Notes: generated by a model not told the origin, from the letters alone. Positions 1 through 6,145 are shown, numbered from the stretch's first letter. The stretch is 7,297 nucleotides of DNA from SZUA-117 sp964630795 (GCA_964630795.1 CAZVWF010000106.1:1-7297), one strand, 5' to 3'. A program made the numbers and translations.

Positions 1-60
1 ACCGCCGCCCGACATGCCGCCACCGGAAGAACCGCCACCCGACATGCCGCCACCGGTACC
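1..60. repeat. 30-bp imperfect tandem repeat in the lipoprotein gene
   Basis: Bases 1-30 and 31-60 match at 26 of 30 positions; the shared core GACATGCCGCCACCGG is identical at 11-26 and 41-56. The period is a multiple of three, so the repeat encodes a repeated Gly/Met/Ser decapeptide just after the lipidated cysteine. More copies may lie beyond the left edge. Confidence 0.7.
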
Positions 61-162
61 TACGCTGACAGCGCAACCGCCAAGCACGGCCGAAACGGCC
101 GCGACAATCAGGCTGTTTCTTGCTGCCAGGGTGACTTTTTTGCTTCGGGTGCGTGCATTCAT
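1..162 (-). CDS. Glycine-rich lipoprotein, N-terminal part (cut by window edge)
   Basis: Only the first 54 codons are in the window; the gene continues past the left edge. Read on the minus strand from the ATG at 162, the product begins MNARTRSKKVTLAARNS, then has a hydrophobic stretch (about residues 18-28) ending in the lipobox L-G-G-C with Cys30. This is a classical signal peptidase II signal, so the mature protein should be a lipid-anchored envelope protein. After the cysteine comes a low-complexity Gly/Ser segment (two GGGMSGGG-type units, residues 37-54). A purine-rich stretch (AGAGGCGG, then GGTAAGG) lies just upstream of the ATG and supports this start. No family can be named because the functional domain is outside the window. 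A short Gly-rich linker between a lipid anchor and a folded domain is a common design, and that is inference here. The reading frame and lipobox are clear; the function is unknown. Confidence 0.72.
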   Translation of the reverse strand, partial: MNARTRSKKVTLAARNSLIVAAVSAVLGGCAVSVGTGGGMSGGGSSGGGMSGGG

Positions 163-586
163 CGCCTTACCGCCTCTGAATAGTTCGACTGTGCCCCAAA
201 CGCCGGACCAGCGCGCGACGTATTGTCGCAGATCCTCGCTTCATACCTGATTGGAGGGCGATTTCAGGCCTTTAGTTCCATCAAACGGGTCCCTGCCTAC
301 CGTATTCGCGTCCTGGTTTCTGTCCATGACCATAATACGCACAAGGGGCCGCCGCAACCGCGAACGGACTGGATCGGGACGACGTTCTCCAGGCCGGCCG
401 GAAAATTCTGCTAGAGGTCGCTAATTAACTGAAAAAAAAGGAAAAAATACCGCTGACACAATGCGACAGGGCGTTTGCAACCGGCCGCTGCAACAGGGCC
501 GACTTTACATAGCAAAACGAACCCGGCAGTGCACCCTGGGGAAGGCTGCAATGCCGGGCCGAAAGACCTCGATTTAATCGATTGTT
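163..586. other. Gene-free spacer between two minus-strand genes
   Basis: No convincing gene is seen in these 424 bases. The open frames on either strand are short, lack ribosome-binding sites and read like random translation. Near the lipoprotein end there is a small inverted repeat, GCGAC / GTCGC (215-219 and 225-229), with a five-base loop. At 421-450 there is a conspicuous AT-rich patch inside otherwise GC-rich DNA, with an A8 run (432-439) and an A6 run (442-447). On the minus strand these are T-runs. They follow a weak bulged stem (about 451-475), so they could be part of a terminator for the upstream Spy/CpxP-like gene, or an AT-rich promoter element for the lipoprotein. Neither role can be decided by eye. 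Confidence 0.5.
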
Positions 587-1120
587 TTAGTGAGCCCGGT
601 TTCTGCCGCCATGCCGGCGACGTTCACCCATTCTGCCGCCATGCCGGCGACGTTCACCCATCCTGGATTTCCGTGTTTTAAGCGTCGCGCGTTGCTCAGC
701 GGTCAGAATTGCAGCCACCTCGCCTCGCACGCGCCCGGTCAGAAGCGTCAATTCCGCTGCATGCTCGCCACTTTTTGCCGCCAGGTTCTGCAATGCTGCA
801 CCGTAGTCAGGATCGTCGATATCGAGCACATGAACCGCTTCCCGGTTTTCACGTGCTGCCTCACGCAGTGCCGCAAACTCCGGTCGAGCTGCTTCCATGA
901 TGTTAGACAGTGACTGACGTTGCGTCTCAGCGAGATCGAGTCGTGATGCCATGCGCTCGATCATCATCGCCGGATCGCCAAACGCTGGGCCGGGACCTCG
1001 ATGCCCACCCGCTAGCTTGCCGCGATCATACCCGGGCGCATTGTCATCCTGGGCCAACAAATTGCCGGACGCAGCCAGGGCTGCGAGAACGGCAATGATT
1101 TTGATGTAACCTTGGGTCAT
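587..1120 (-). CDS. Spy/CpxP-family periplasmic protein (LTxxQ motif)
   Basis: A 177-residue small periplasmic protein of the Spy/CpxP type. Known members act as ATP-independent periplasmic chaperones, and CpxP also restrains the sensor kinase CpxA. Residues 1-23 form a signal peptide, probably cleaved in NLLA-QDD. The helical body carries an LTxxQ-like motif in LDLAETQ (61-67) and a canonical LTAEQ (139-143), the family signature. The C-terminal tail is strongly basic and contains a decapeptide, MGERRRHGGR, present twice in a row (154-163 and 164-173), from a perfect DNA duplication. The start is supported by GGAGGA seven bases upstream of the ATG; the stop is TAA. It is divergent from the CpxR/CpxA-like pair across a 200-bp spacer, the same arrangement as cpxP and cpxRA in enterobacteria, so it is probably both the target and a feedback partner of that system (inference). 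Sequence similarity to E. coli CpxP itself is modest, so I assign the family only. Confidence 0.85.
   Translation of the reverse strand: MTQGYIKIIAVLAALAASGNLLAQDDNAPGYDRGKLAGGHRGPGPAFGDPAMMIERMASRLDLAETQRQSLSNIMEAARPEFAALREAARENREAVHVLDIDDPDYGAALQNLAAKSGEHAAELTLLTGRVRGEVAAILTAEQRATLKTRKSRMGERRRHGGRMGERRRHGGRNRAH
601..661. repeat. Perfect 30-bp tandem duplication in the CpxP-like gene
   Basis: Bases 601-630 are repeated without a mismatch at 631-660, and the identity runs one base further. Each unit encodes one Met-Gly-Glu-Arg-Arg-Arg-His-Gly-Gly-Arg block on the minus strand, in frame. Complete identity at silent positions points to a recent duplication, by slippage or unequal exchange, or an array that still changes copy number. 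Confidence 0.95.
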
Positions 1121-1226
1121 TTCATTTTCCTCCGGTTTGTTACCCCCCGGGGTGCCCGCTTTTGCGGATCTGATAGGCAGACAGTAACGCCACCAATGTC
1201 ACTGAACGTCAGGACTGTTGCGGGTA

Positions 1227-1246
1227 TTGCCAAGAATTGTCAAGTA
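1227..1246. promoter_or_regulatory. Candidate tandem operator in the divergent cpxP-like / cpxR region
   Basis: Two adjacent 10-base units, TTGCCAAGAA (1227-1236) and TTGTCAAGTA (1237-1246), match at 8 of 10 positions; a weaker TTGCGGGTA sits just before them (1218-1226). OmpR/PhoB-family regulators, including CpxR, typically bind tandem half-sites spaced by about one helical turn, so this is a plausible autoregulatory site for the regulator at 1321. The sequence is not the E. coli CpxR consensus (GTAAA-N5-GTAAA). On the minus strand the second unit contains TTGACA, a perfect -35 hexamer, but no good -10 element follows at the right distance. The role is inferred from position and pattern only. 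Confidence 0.35.
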
Positions 1247-1320
1247 ACGAGGGGTCGACGTTGCACTGACCCGCTAGTTGGCCGACGATAAATCTCCCAT
1301 AGCGCACTATATGCCTGACC

Positions 1321-2022
1321 ATGGCCGATGACGACAATATAGCGCAGGTCCTGATGATCGATGACGACCGTGAACTCGGCGCCATGGTGACAGATTTTCT
1401 TGCGATCGATCAACTTGCAGTCACTGTAAGGAATACCGGTGAAGAAGGTGTCGAGGCCTTCAAGGCGGGCGGTTTTGACCTTGTGATTCTCGACATCATG
1501 ATGCCGGGTATCAGCGGCCTTGAGGTCCTGAAGAAGATTCGCCAGAACAGTAACGTTCCGGTCGTCATGCTGACGGCACGTGGCGATGACGTGGATCGCA
1601 TCATCGGGCTCGAGTTCGGTGCCGACGATTACCTGCCAAAGCCATTCAATCCCCGCGAGCTGGTCGCCAGGATCAAGGCCATTCTTCGTCGTGCGCAGCC
1701 GCAGTCAGAAGAGCAACAGGTGCTCGAGCTCGGCGAGATCAAACTGGACACGCGCACCCACAGGGCAGCGGTCAGCGACCAGGAACTGAAACTGACGGGA
1801 ACCGAGTACGAGATCCTCAAATGTCTCCTGGAAACGCCTGGCAAGGTGGTTAACAAGGAATTCCTGAGCGAGCGCGCACTGGGACGCCGTCTGCTCCCCT
1901 ATGATCGCAGTGTGGACACACACATCAGCAATCTCCGCGGCAAGCTGGAAAAGGCGGGCAACCGGAACGAAACCATCCAGAACCAGCGCGGTGTCGGTTA
2001 TCTGCTGATACCTGGTACGTGA
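1321..2022 (+). CDS. cpxR: CpxR-like response regulator (OmpR/PhoB family)
   Basis: A 233-residue two-component response regulator that should bind promoter DNA when phosphorylated by the kinase encoded just downstream. The receiver domain (about 8-123) shows the acidic cluster IDDD (13-16), phospho-acceptor Asp58 in LVILDIMMPG, the switch Thr85 in MLTA and Lys107 in PKPF. The C-terminal winged-helix domain (about 135-230) shows LTGTEYEIL, the recognition-helix region RSVDTHISNLRGKL and the wing RGVGYLL. The blocks GADDYLPKPFN-RELVARI-AILRR and LG-RL-P-DR--D-HISNLR match CpxR of enterobacteria as I recall it, better than OmpR or PhoB. The ATG at 1321 is the only standard start in this frame after a stop at 1300, and no Shine-Dalgarno sequence precedes it. 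The kinase gene follows after 16 bases, so the two are surely cotranscribed. Assignment as CpxR is strong at family level; target genes are unknown apart from the likely divergent neighbour. Confidence 0.9.
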   Translation: MADDDNIAQVLMIDDDRELGAMVTDFLAIDQLAVTVRNTGEEGVEAFKAGGFDLVILDIMMPGISGLEVLKKIRQNSNVPVVMLTARGDDVDRIIGLEFGADDYLPKPFNPRELVARIKAILRRAQPQSEEQQVLELGEIKLDTRTHRAAVSDQELKLTGTEYEILKCLLETPGKVVNKEFLSERALGRRLLPYDRSVDTHISNLRGKLEKAGNRNETIQNQRGVGYLLIPGT

Positions 2023-2038
2023 TACGAGGCTCCTGTCA

Positions 2039-3394
2039 ATGCGCAGCTTATTCCTGAAATTCCTGGTGTCGTTCTGGCTGGTCATCAGCCTGATCATCGG
2101 TGCTGCCGCAGTCGGCGGTTTCTTGTACGCCGAACAACTACAGACGGTTATCGAGGACTTTGAAGCGGGCCAATCCATGCAGGAAGCCAATGCCGCGCTA
2201 CAGCAGCGAGGATTGCCAGGCTTGATCCGCTGGCGGGAGGGCACACCCCCGGATGACGGCGTGGTCATCTTCTTCCTGGACGAAAGGGGCCAGGATATTT
2301 CATTTAATCGCATCCCGTTCGCGGTCGAACGCTTGTTCGAGCGACATCGCGCGCGATACGAACGGATGCAGCGCGACCGACGGGACGGTGATCGCAGCCA
2401 GCGGCGATCTCGGCTGCTGCCGCAGCTGGTGACACCGACCGGCGAGGTACTGACGATGCTGGTCGCCCCTGTGCGTGCACCCGAGGCCTTCTGGGCCAAC
2501 CAGGACATCCGTGTTTTGCTGTTCGTCTTTGCACTGTTGACCAGCGGACTCGTATCCTATGCGCTCGCATCGGCATTCTCCCGGCCGGTGCGTAAACTGC
2601 GCGATGCCACGGTCGCGCTTGCTGAAGGGAACCTCGATGTGCGGGTCGCAGAATCGATCGGCCAACGGCGCGACGAACTCGGGAGGCTCGGCCGCGATTT
2701 CGACTCCATGGCTACGAAGCTCCAGCGGGCCGCCGAACAGCAGACAGAACTGTCGCGAAATATCTCTCACGAATTGCGTTCGCCGCTGGCCCGCATGCGT
2801 GTCGCTGTCGAGTTGGCTCGAAGAAAGTCCGGAGAATTGCCGGAGTTCGATCGCCTTAACGACGAAACGAAGCGCCTGGATGCTCTCGTAGGTCAGATCC
2901 TGAGCTACACCAAGCTCGAGGCGGACCGTGAACAATCCCTGCAAGAAGTCGAACTGCTGGATGTGATCAGTGAAGTCGTGGAGAACGTCAACTTCGAGTG
3001 CAAGGCAGAGCGCGTGTCCGTCGAGGCGAGCATAACCCATGCAATTTTACCTGGTCATCGAGGCGCGCTCCTGAGCGCAGTTGAAAACATCGTTCGAAAT
3101 GCCGTTCGACACAGTCCGGTGGATAGCGAAGTGCGTATTGTCCTCGCTGCCAACGACGGGGGCTGGTGCATTGACATCGTTGACGAGGGCAGCGGCGTCG
3201 CTGAGGAAGATTTGCCACACCTGTTCGAACCCTTCTTCCGAACCCGCGCCTCCGCGGAAGCTGACGGCAATGGCGGAACCGGGCTCGGGCTTGCCATCGC
3301 ACAGCGCGCTGTCGTCGATCTGCACGGCGGTCAACTGACCGCGGAAAACCGCCAGGCAGGCGGCCTCCTCGTGAGAATTACCCTACCCGGATGA
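2039..3394 (+). CDS. cpxA: CpxA-like membrane sensor histidine kinase
   Basis: A 451-residue inner-membrane kinase that should sense envelope stress and phosphorylate the adjacent regulator. Order of parts: TM1 (about 5-29), periplasmic sensor region (30-156), TM2 (about 157-179), HAMP linker (180-232), dimerisation/phosphoacceptor helix with SRNISHELRSPL and His244, then the ATPase domain. The last has the N box ENIVRNAVRH (Asn354), G1 motif DEGSG (382-386), F box LFEPFFR and G2 motif GGTGLGLAIA (412-421), so all catalytic motifs are present. Length and sequence around the H, N and G boxes agree with CpxA (457 residues in E. coli). The periplasmic region is not obviously like E. coli CpxA and holds an arginine-rich stretch (102-125). 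GAGG nine bases before the ATG supports the start. Its last 12 bases overlap the converging phosphatase remnant. Confidence 0.9.
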   Translation: MRSLFLKFLVSFWLVISLIIGAAAVGGFLYAEQLQTVIEDFEAGQSMQEANAALQQRGLPGLIRWREGTPPDDGVVIFFLDERGQDISFNRIPFAVERLFERHRARYERMQRDRRDGDRSQRRSRLLPQLVTPTGEVLTMLVAPVRAPEAFWANQDIRVLLFVFALLTSGLVSYALASAFSRPVRKLRDATVALAEGNLDVRVAESIGQRRDELGRLGRDFDSMATKLQRAAEQQTELSRNISHELRSPLARMRVAVELARRKSGELPEFDRLNDETKRLDALVGQILSYTKLEADREQSLQEVELLDVISEVVENVNFECKAERVSVEASITHAILPGHRGALLSAVENIVRNAVRHSPVDSEVRIVLAANDGGWCIDIVDEGSGVAEEDLPHLFEPFFRTRASAEADGNGGTGLGLAIAQRAVVDLHGGQLTAENRQAGGLLVRITLPG

Positions 3395-3739
3395 GGCCTT
3401 CGGTCGAGCCGGATGCGCATACGGCTTGCGGAAGAGGATGACCGAAATATCATCCGGTTTGCTTGGCTGGTGCAGGGTTTCTACCGTCATACGCCGCCTT
3501 GCAAGGCCTGTAATGGACCTGACCGCTACCGCCATGGGCCCTTTTCGGATCAGGTCGGTGATCTCGTGAATGTGCACGTTGTCGGTCAGGCCGTCGCTTG
3601 CCAGCAATACCGTATCGCGCGGATTCAGTCGTATCCCCGAGCCCATATCCACGCGCATGTCTGACGTGCCGATGAAGTTCGACACCAGGTGGCGCTCCTC
3701 GTGGTGCAGTGCGGCACGCTGATTCGCCTTCGATATCGT
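3383..3739 (-). pseudogene. PP2C-type serine/threonine phosphatase, C-terminal remnant
   Basis: On the minus strand an open frame of 119 codons begins right after an in-frame TAA (3740-3742) and ends at TAG (3383-3385). Its residues look like the second half of a PP2C-family phosphatase: ALHHEERHLVSNFIGTSDMR, then TVLLASDGLTDNV (the conserved SDG-D metal-site motif), then KPDDISVILFR (the late conserved Asp of the family). The first half, with the DGxGG-type metal-binding motif, is missing. The bases that should encode it are occupied by the dgkA leader and the intact dgkA gene on the other strand, so a simple frameshift cannot restore it. The fragment could still be translated: a GTG at 3685 is preceded by GAGGAG nine bases upstream, though those bases also encode family-like residues, so this may be chance. 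Half of the catalytic centre is absent, so activity is unlikely. I read it as a deletion remnant. Confidence 0.7.
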
Positions 3740-3740
3740 T

Positions 3741-3767
3741 TAGTATCCCGGATATCACCTGAAGGAG
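3741..3767 (+). promoter_or_regulatory. Leader of dgkA: candidate -10 and ribosome-binding site
   Basis: TAGTAT (3741-3746) resembles a -10 hexamer, but no good -35 is seen 16-18 bases before it. AAGGAG (3762-3767) is a strong Shine-Dalgarno sequence seven bases before the ATG at 3775. Two GATATC palindromes (3732-3737 and 3751-3756) flank the candidate -10, 19 bases apart start to start; their meaning is unknown. The ribosome-binding site is solid, the promoter tentative. Confidence 0.4.
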
Positions 3768-3774
3768 ACCTTTG

Positions 3775-4149
3775 ATGGGCAAACCAGCCAACACCGGTAT
3801 TCGCAGAATTATCCTGGCTGCTCGATTTTCGGCGCAAGGCATCGCGAGTGCCTGGCGGCACGAAGCGGCATTTCGACAGGAGATGACCGCCGCGATCGTG
3901 ATGATACCCGTCGCTTTCTGGCTAGGCCGTAACGCGATGGAGGTCCTGCTGCTCACGATGTCGCTGGTGCTCGTCATCATCGTGGAGCTGCTGAATTCAG
4001 CCGTCGAAGCAACCGTCGATCGCATCGGCGAGGAACATCATGAACTGGCCGGCCGCGCCAAAGACATGGGCTCGGCGGCCGTTGGTTTTTCCCTGCTTGT
4101 CGTCCTGGCTGTCTGGGGTACCGTGATCTATCAGCGATTCATGACCTGA
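3775..4149 (+). CDS. dgkA: Diacylglycerol kinase (DgkA family)
   Basis: A 124-residue integral membrane kinase that phosphorylates diacylglycerol with ATP to give phosphatidic acid. In proteobacteria this recycles diacylglycerol released when phospholipid head groups are transferred to periplasmic glucans or lipopolysaccharide. The signature is complete: EAAFRQE (30-36), VELLNSAVEA-VDRIG (70-85) and ELAGRAKDMGSAAV (90-103). Glu71, Asn74 and Glu78 correspond to the E. coli active-site residues Glu69, Asn72 and Glu76. Three membrane helices are expected at about 37-52, 55-72 and 100-119; the length is close to the 122 residues of E. coli DgkA. The ATG at 3775 is chosen over an in-frame TTG one codon earlier because AAGGAG sits seven bases upstream of it. 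The gene ends inside the 3' end of the converging glpK (11-base overlap), leaving no room for a separate terminator. Confidence 0.95.
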   Translation: MGKPANTGIRRIILAARFSAQGIASAWRHEAAFRQEMTAAIVMIPVAFWLGRNAMEVLLLTMSLVLVIIVELLNSAVEATVDRIGEEHHELAGRAKDMGSAAVGFSLLVVLAVWGTVIYQRFMT

Positions 4150-5617
4150 CCCGGCGGACCGCGTCCTGCCAACCAGCATAAAGCGCGGCACGCTGTTCGT
4201 CCGGCAGCAGGGGTGCGAACACGGCATCGCTTGCCCAGAGTGCCGCGATTTCGTCGGTCGATGCATACACACCGCATTGCAGTCCCGCCAGCCAGGCTGC
4301 GCCCAACACCGTCGACTCGGGATTTTTCGGGCGTTCGACAGGCAGTCCGAGGATGCCGGCGAGGAACTCCAGGAACCAGTTATTCGCTACCATGCCGCCA
4401 TCCACACGGATGATGCTGGGATCGATGCCATCGTCCGACATCGCGTTCACGAGATCGCGCGTCTGGTAGGCAACTGCCTGCAAGGTGGCGGTAACGATCT
4501 CGTCGATTCCCGAGTCACGTGACAAGCCCAGTATCGCGCCCCTGGCGTCGGGGTCCCAGTACGGCGCACCGAGTCCGGCGAAGGCAGGCACGACGTGAAT
4601 GTGGTCGACAATACCGGTCGCTGTCGCGATGGCTTCGGTCGCCGGCGCGGCCTCGATGACATTCAGTTCGTCACGCAACCACTGAATCGCAGAGCCAGCA
4701 ACAAAGATACTGCCCTCCAGGCCATAAGTGACTTCGCCACCCAGGCGATAGGCAACGGTGGTCAGCAGGTTGTTCGCCGATTCGAGCGCATTGGCGCCGG
4801 TATTGGCGATCACGAAGCAACCCGTTCCGTAAGTGCTCTTCGTCATACCCGTCGAGAAACCTGCCTGGCCAATCAGTGCGGCCTGCTGATCCCCGGCGAC
4901 GCCACAGATCGGAATCTCGGCGCCGATCGCTGACTTGTCAGTAACGCCATAGTCTGCAGCGCAGTCTTTGACTTCAGGCAACAACGACGCCGGCACATCA
5001 AAGAGTTCGAGCAGTTCGTCGTCCCAGTCCTGCGTATGGATATTGAACAGGAGCGTTCGTGACGCATTGCTCGCGTCCGTCGCGTGAACACGACCACCGG
5101 TCAGGCGCCAGAGCAGGAAACTATCAATCGTGCCGAACGCCAGTTTCCCCGCCTCTGCCATCGCTCGCGCGCCGTTGACGTTATCGAGAATCCAGGCGAC
5201 CTTGGTCGCCGAAAAATAGGGATCCAGCCGCAGCCCGGTTTTCGCTGCCACCATGGCTTCCTTGCCCGATTCTTTGAGTTGCCGGCAATAGTCCGCCGTG
5301 CGCCGGTCCTGCCAGACGATCGCATGGTGAATGCACTTGCCGCTGTCGCGGTCCCAGATCAGCGTCGTTTCACGTTGATTCGTAATTCCCAGTGCCGCAA
5401 TCTCTGCGCCGGCGGCACCCTTGATCGCGTCGGCCGTGACGGCGGTTACAGAGTCCCAGATTGCCTCCGGGTCGTGTTCGACCCAACCCGGCTGCGGGTA
5501 CTCCTGTGGAAACTCCTGTTGCGCGCTGGCGACAACGTTTGCATCGCGATCGAACACGATCGTCCGGCTGCTCGTCGTGCCCTGGTCTATGGCCATCAAG
5601 TAGCGATTGTCAGTCAT
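4139..5617 (-). CDS. glpK: Glycerol kinase
   Basis: A FGGY-family kinase that phosphorylates glycerol to sn-glycerol 3-phosphate, for catabolism or phospholipid synthesis. From the ATG at 5617 the product has 492 residues (502 in E. coli). It shows the N-terminal phosphate-binding segment AIDQGTTSSR (9-18), the glycerol-binding NQRETT (80-85) and VWQDRRT (101-107), the catalytic Asp243 in GVAGDQQAALIG, and in the C-terminal ATP-binding domain STYGTGCF, AGLGAPYWDP and VDGGM. The start at 5617 aligns with that of E. coli GlpK; an in-frame ATG at 5638 would add seven residues and lie six bases after the thioesterase stop, but has no usable Shine-Dalgarno. Just before Asp243, IGAEIPICG stands where E. 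coli has GGTRIPISG, so the Arg that binds the inhibitor fructose 1,6-bisphosphate appears to be Glu. The gene is last in a tight minus-strand cluster, and no glpF or glpD is in the window. Confidence 0.95.
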   Translation of the reverse strand: MTDNRYLMAIDQGTTSSRTIVFDRDANVVASAQQEFPQEYPQPGWVEHDPEAIWDSVTAVTADAIKGAAGAEIAALGITNQRETTLIWDRDSGKCIHHAIVWQDRRTADYCRQLKESGKEAMVAAKTGLRLDPYFSATKVAWILDNVNGARAMAEAGKLAFGTIDSFLLWRLTGGRVHATDASNASRTLLFNIHTQDWDDELLELFDVPASLLPEVKDCAADYGVTDKSAIGAEIPICGVAGDQQAALIGQAGFSTGMTKSTYGTGCFVIANTGANALESANNLLTTVAYRLGGEVTYGLEGSIFVAGSAIQWLRDELNVIEAAPATEAIATATGIVDHIHVVPAFAGLGAPYWDPDARGAILGLSRDSGIDEIVTATLQAVAYQTRDLVNAMSDDGIDPSIIRVDGGMVANNWFLEFLAGILGLPVERPKNPESTVLGAAWLAGLQCGVYASTDEIAALWASDAVFAPLLPDEQRAALYAGWQDAVRRVRS

Positions 5618-5644
5618 CGTCTCGTATCCATCGGTCATCTTCGT

Positions 5645-6141
5645 TTACAAGGTATAAAGCGGCTTCCTGATTTCCATCCGGTGACCCGCGCCGTCAGGGC
5701 GAGTATCGCCAGCCTGGGTGCCCGCAAAGTCGCCTATGCGCTGCAAGATACGCGCAGGCCAGGGTGACACCCGCCGCGTCTCCAGGTTGACATGCAGATT
5801 CATCCACTCCGCCGTTGCCGCCAGGAAACCCTGCTCCGCATGGTACAGGCGCTGGAACTGGTGAATGCGTTTTTCGTCGTAACCCAGCAGTTGCGAAGTC
5901 ACGACGTAGGAATCCCCTTCGTGCAATTCGTTCAGATACGAGACATGGCATTCCACGGCGAATGTAGAGCCATTGGTCGACGCGATGTAGTCGTCATCGA
6001 TACCGAAATTGGTCCACAGCGCGTCGATCCCGAGGTCGAAGGCCAGCACGTAGTAGGCAACATTCATGTGCCGGTTAAAGTCAATCCATTCCGGCTTTAC
6101 GACACCCTCACAAACCACCGTGCCGATTCGTTCTTCCTGGC

Positions 6142-6145
<4 letters not shown>
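5645..6145 (-). CDS. Hot-dog fold acyl-CoA thioesterase (4HBT-like)
   Basis: A 166-residue cytoplasmic protein of the 4-hydroxybenzoyl-CoA thioesterase-like hot-dog superfamily, expected to hydrolyse a short or polar acyl-CoA to the free acid and CoA. The family pattern is clear near the N-terminus: VVKPEWIDFNRHMNVAYYVLAF (about 15-36), with Asp22, Asn24 and His26 in the active-site region, followed by the central strand segment STFAVECHVSYLNELHEGD and a later HAEQGFLAATAEWMNLHVNLETR. The WIDxNxHMN form resembles thioesterases found beside carnitine/betaine catabolism genes (betainyl-CoA type), but no such genes are seen here and the substrate is not identified. The ATG overlaps the stop of the upstream acetoacetyl-CoA synthetase by four bases (ATGA), which suggests translational coupling. 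glpK follows after 6 or 27 bases depending on its start. Confidence 0.82.

Noticed and set aside
223..414. Small plus-strand open frame in the left spacer
   Set aside because: No ribosome-binding site, no recognisable motif and random-looking composition.
553..600. Inverted repeat CCGGGC / GCCCGG around the CpxP-like stop codon as an intrinsic terminator
   Set aside because: The loop is 34 bases, the stem only six base pairs, and no T-run follows on the minus strand.
601..661. Direct repeats suggesting a CRISPR or small repeat array
   Set aside because: The two units are directly adjacent without spacers and stay in frame inside a recognisable coding sequence.
1705..2508. Long minus-strand open frame of 267 codons
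   Set aside because: It lies antisense to the regulator and kinase genes, has no recognisable motif and an arginine/serine-rich composition typical of a shadow frame.
2300..3040. Long minus-strand open frame of 246 codons
   Set aside because: Antisense to the kinase core, whose motifs are intact; no protein family is recognisable in the shadow.
3450..4025. Minus-strand open frame of 191 codons as a frameshifted continuation of the phosphatase
   Set aside because: Above about 3740 this frame is antisense to intact dgkA and contains no PP2C N-terminal motif; below it, it is the wrong frame for the conserved residues.
5084..5767. Plus-strand open frame of 227 codons
   Set aside because: Antisense to glpK and the thioesterase, both with full family signatures; no ribosome-binding site or domain.
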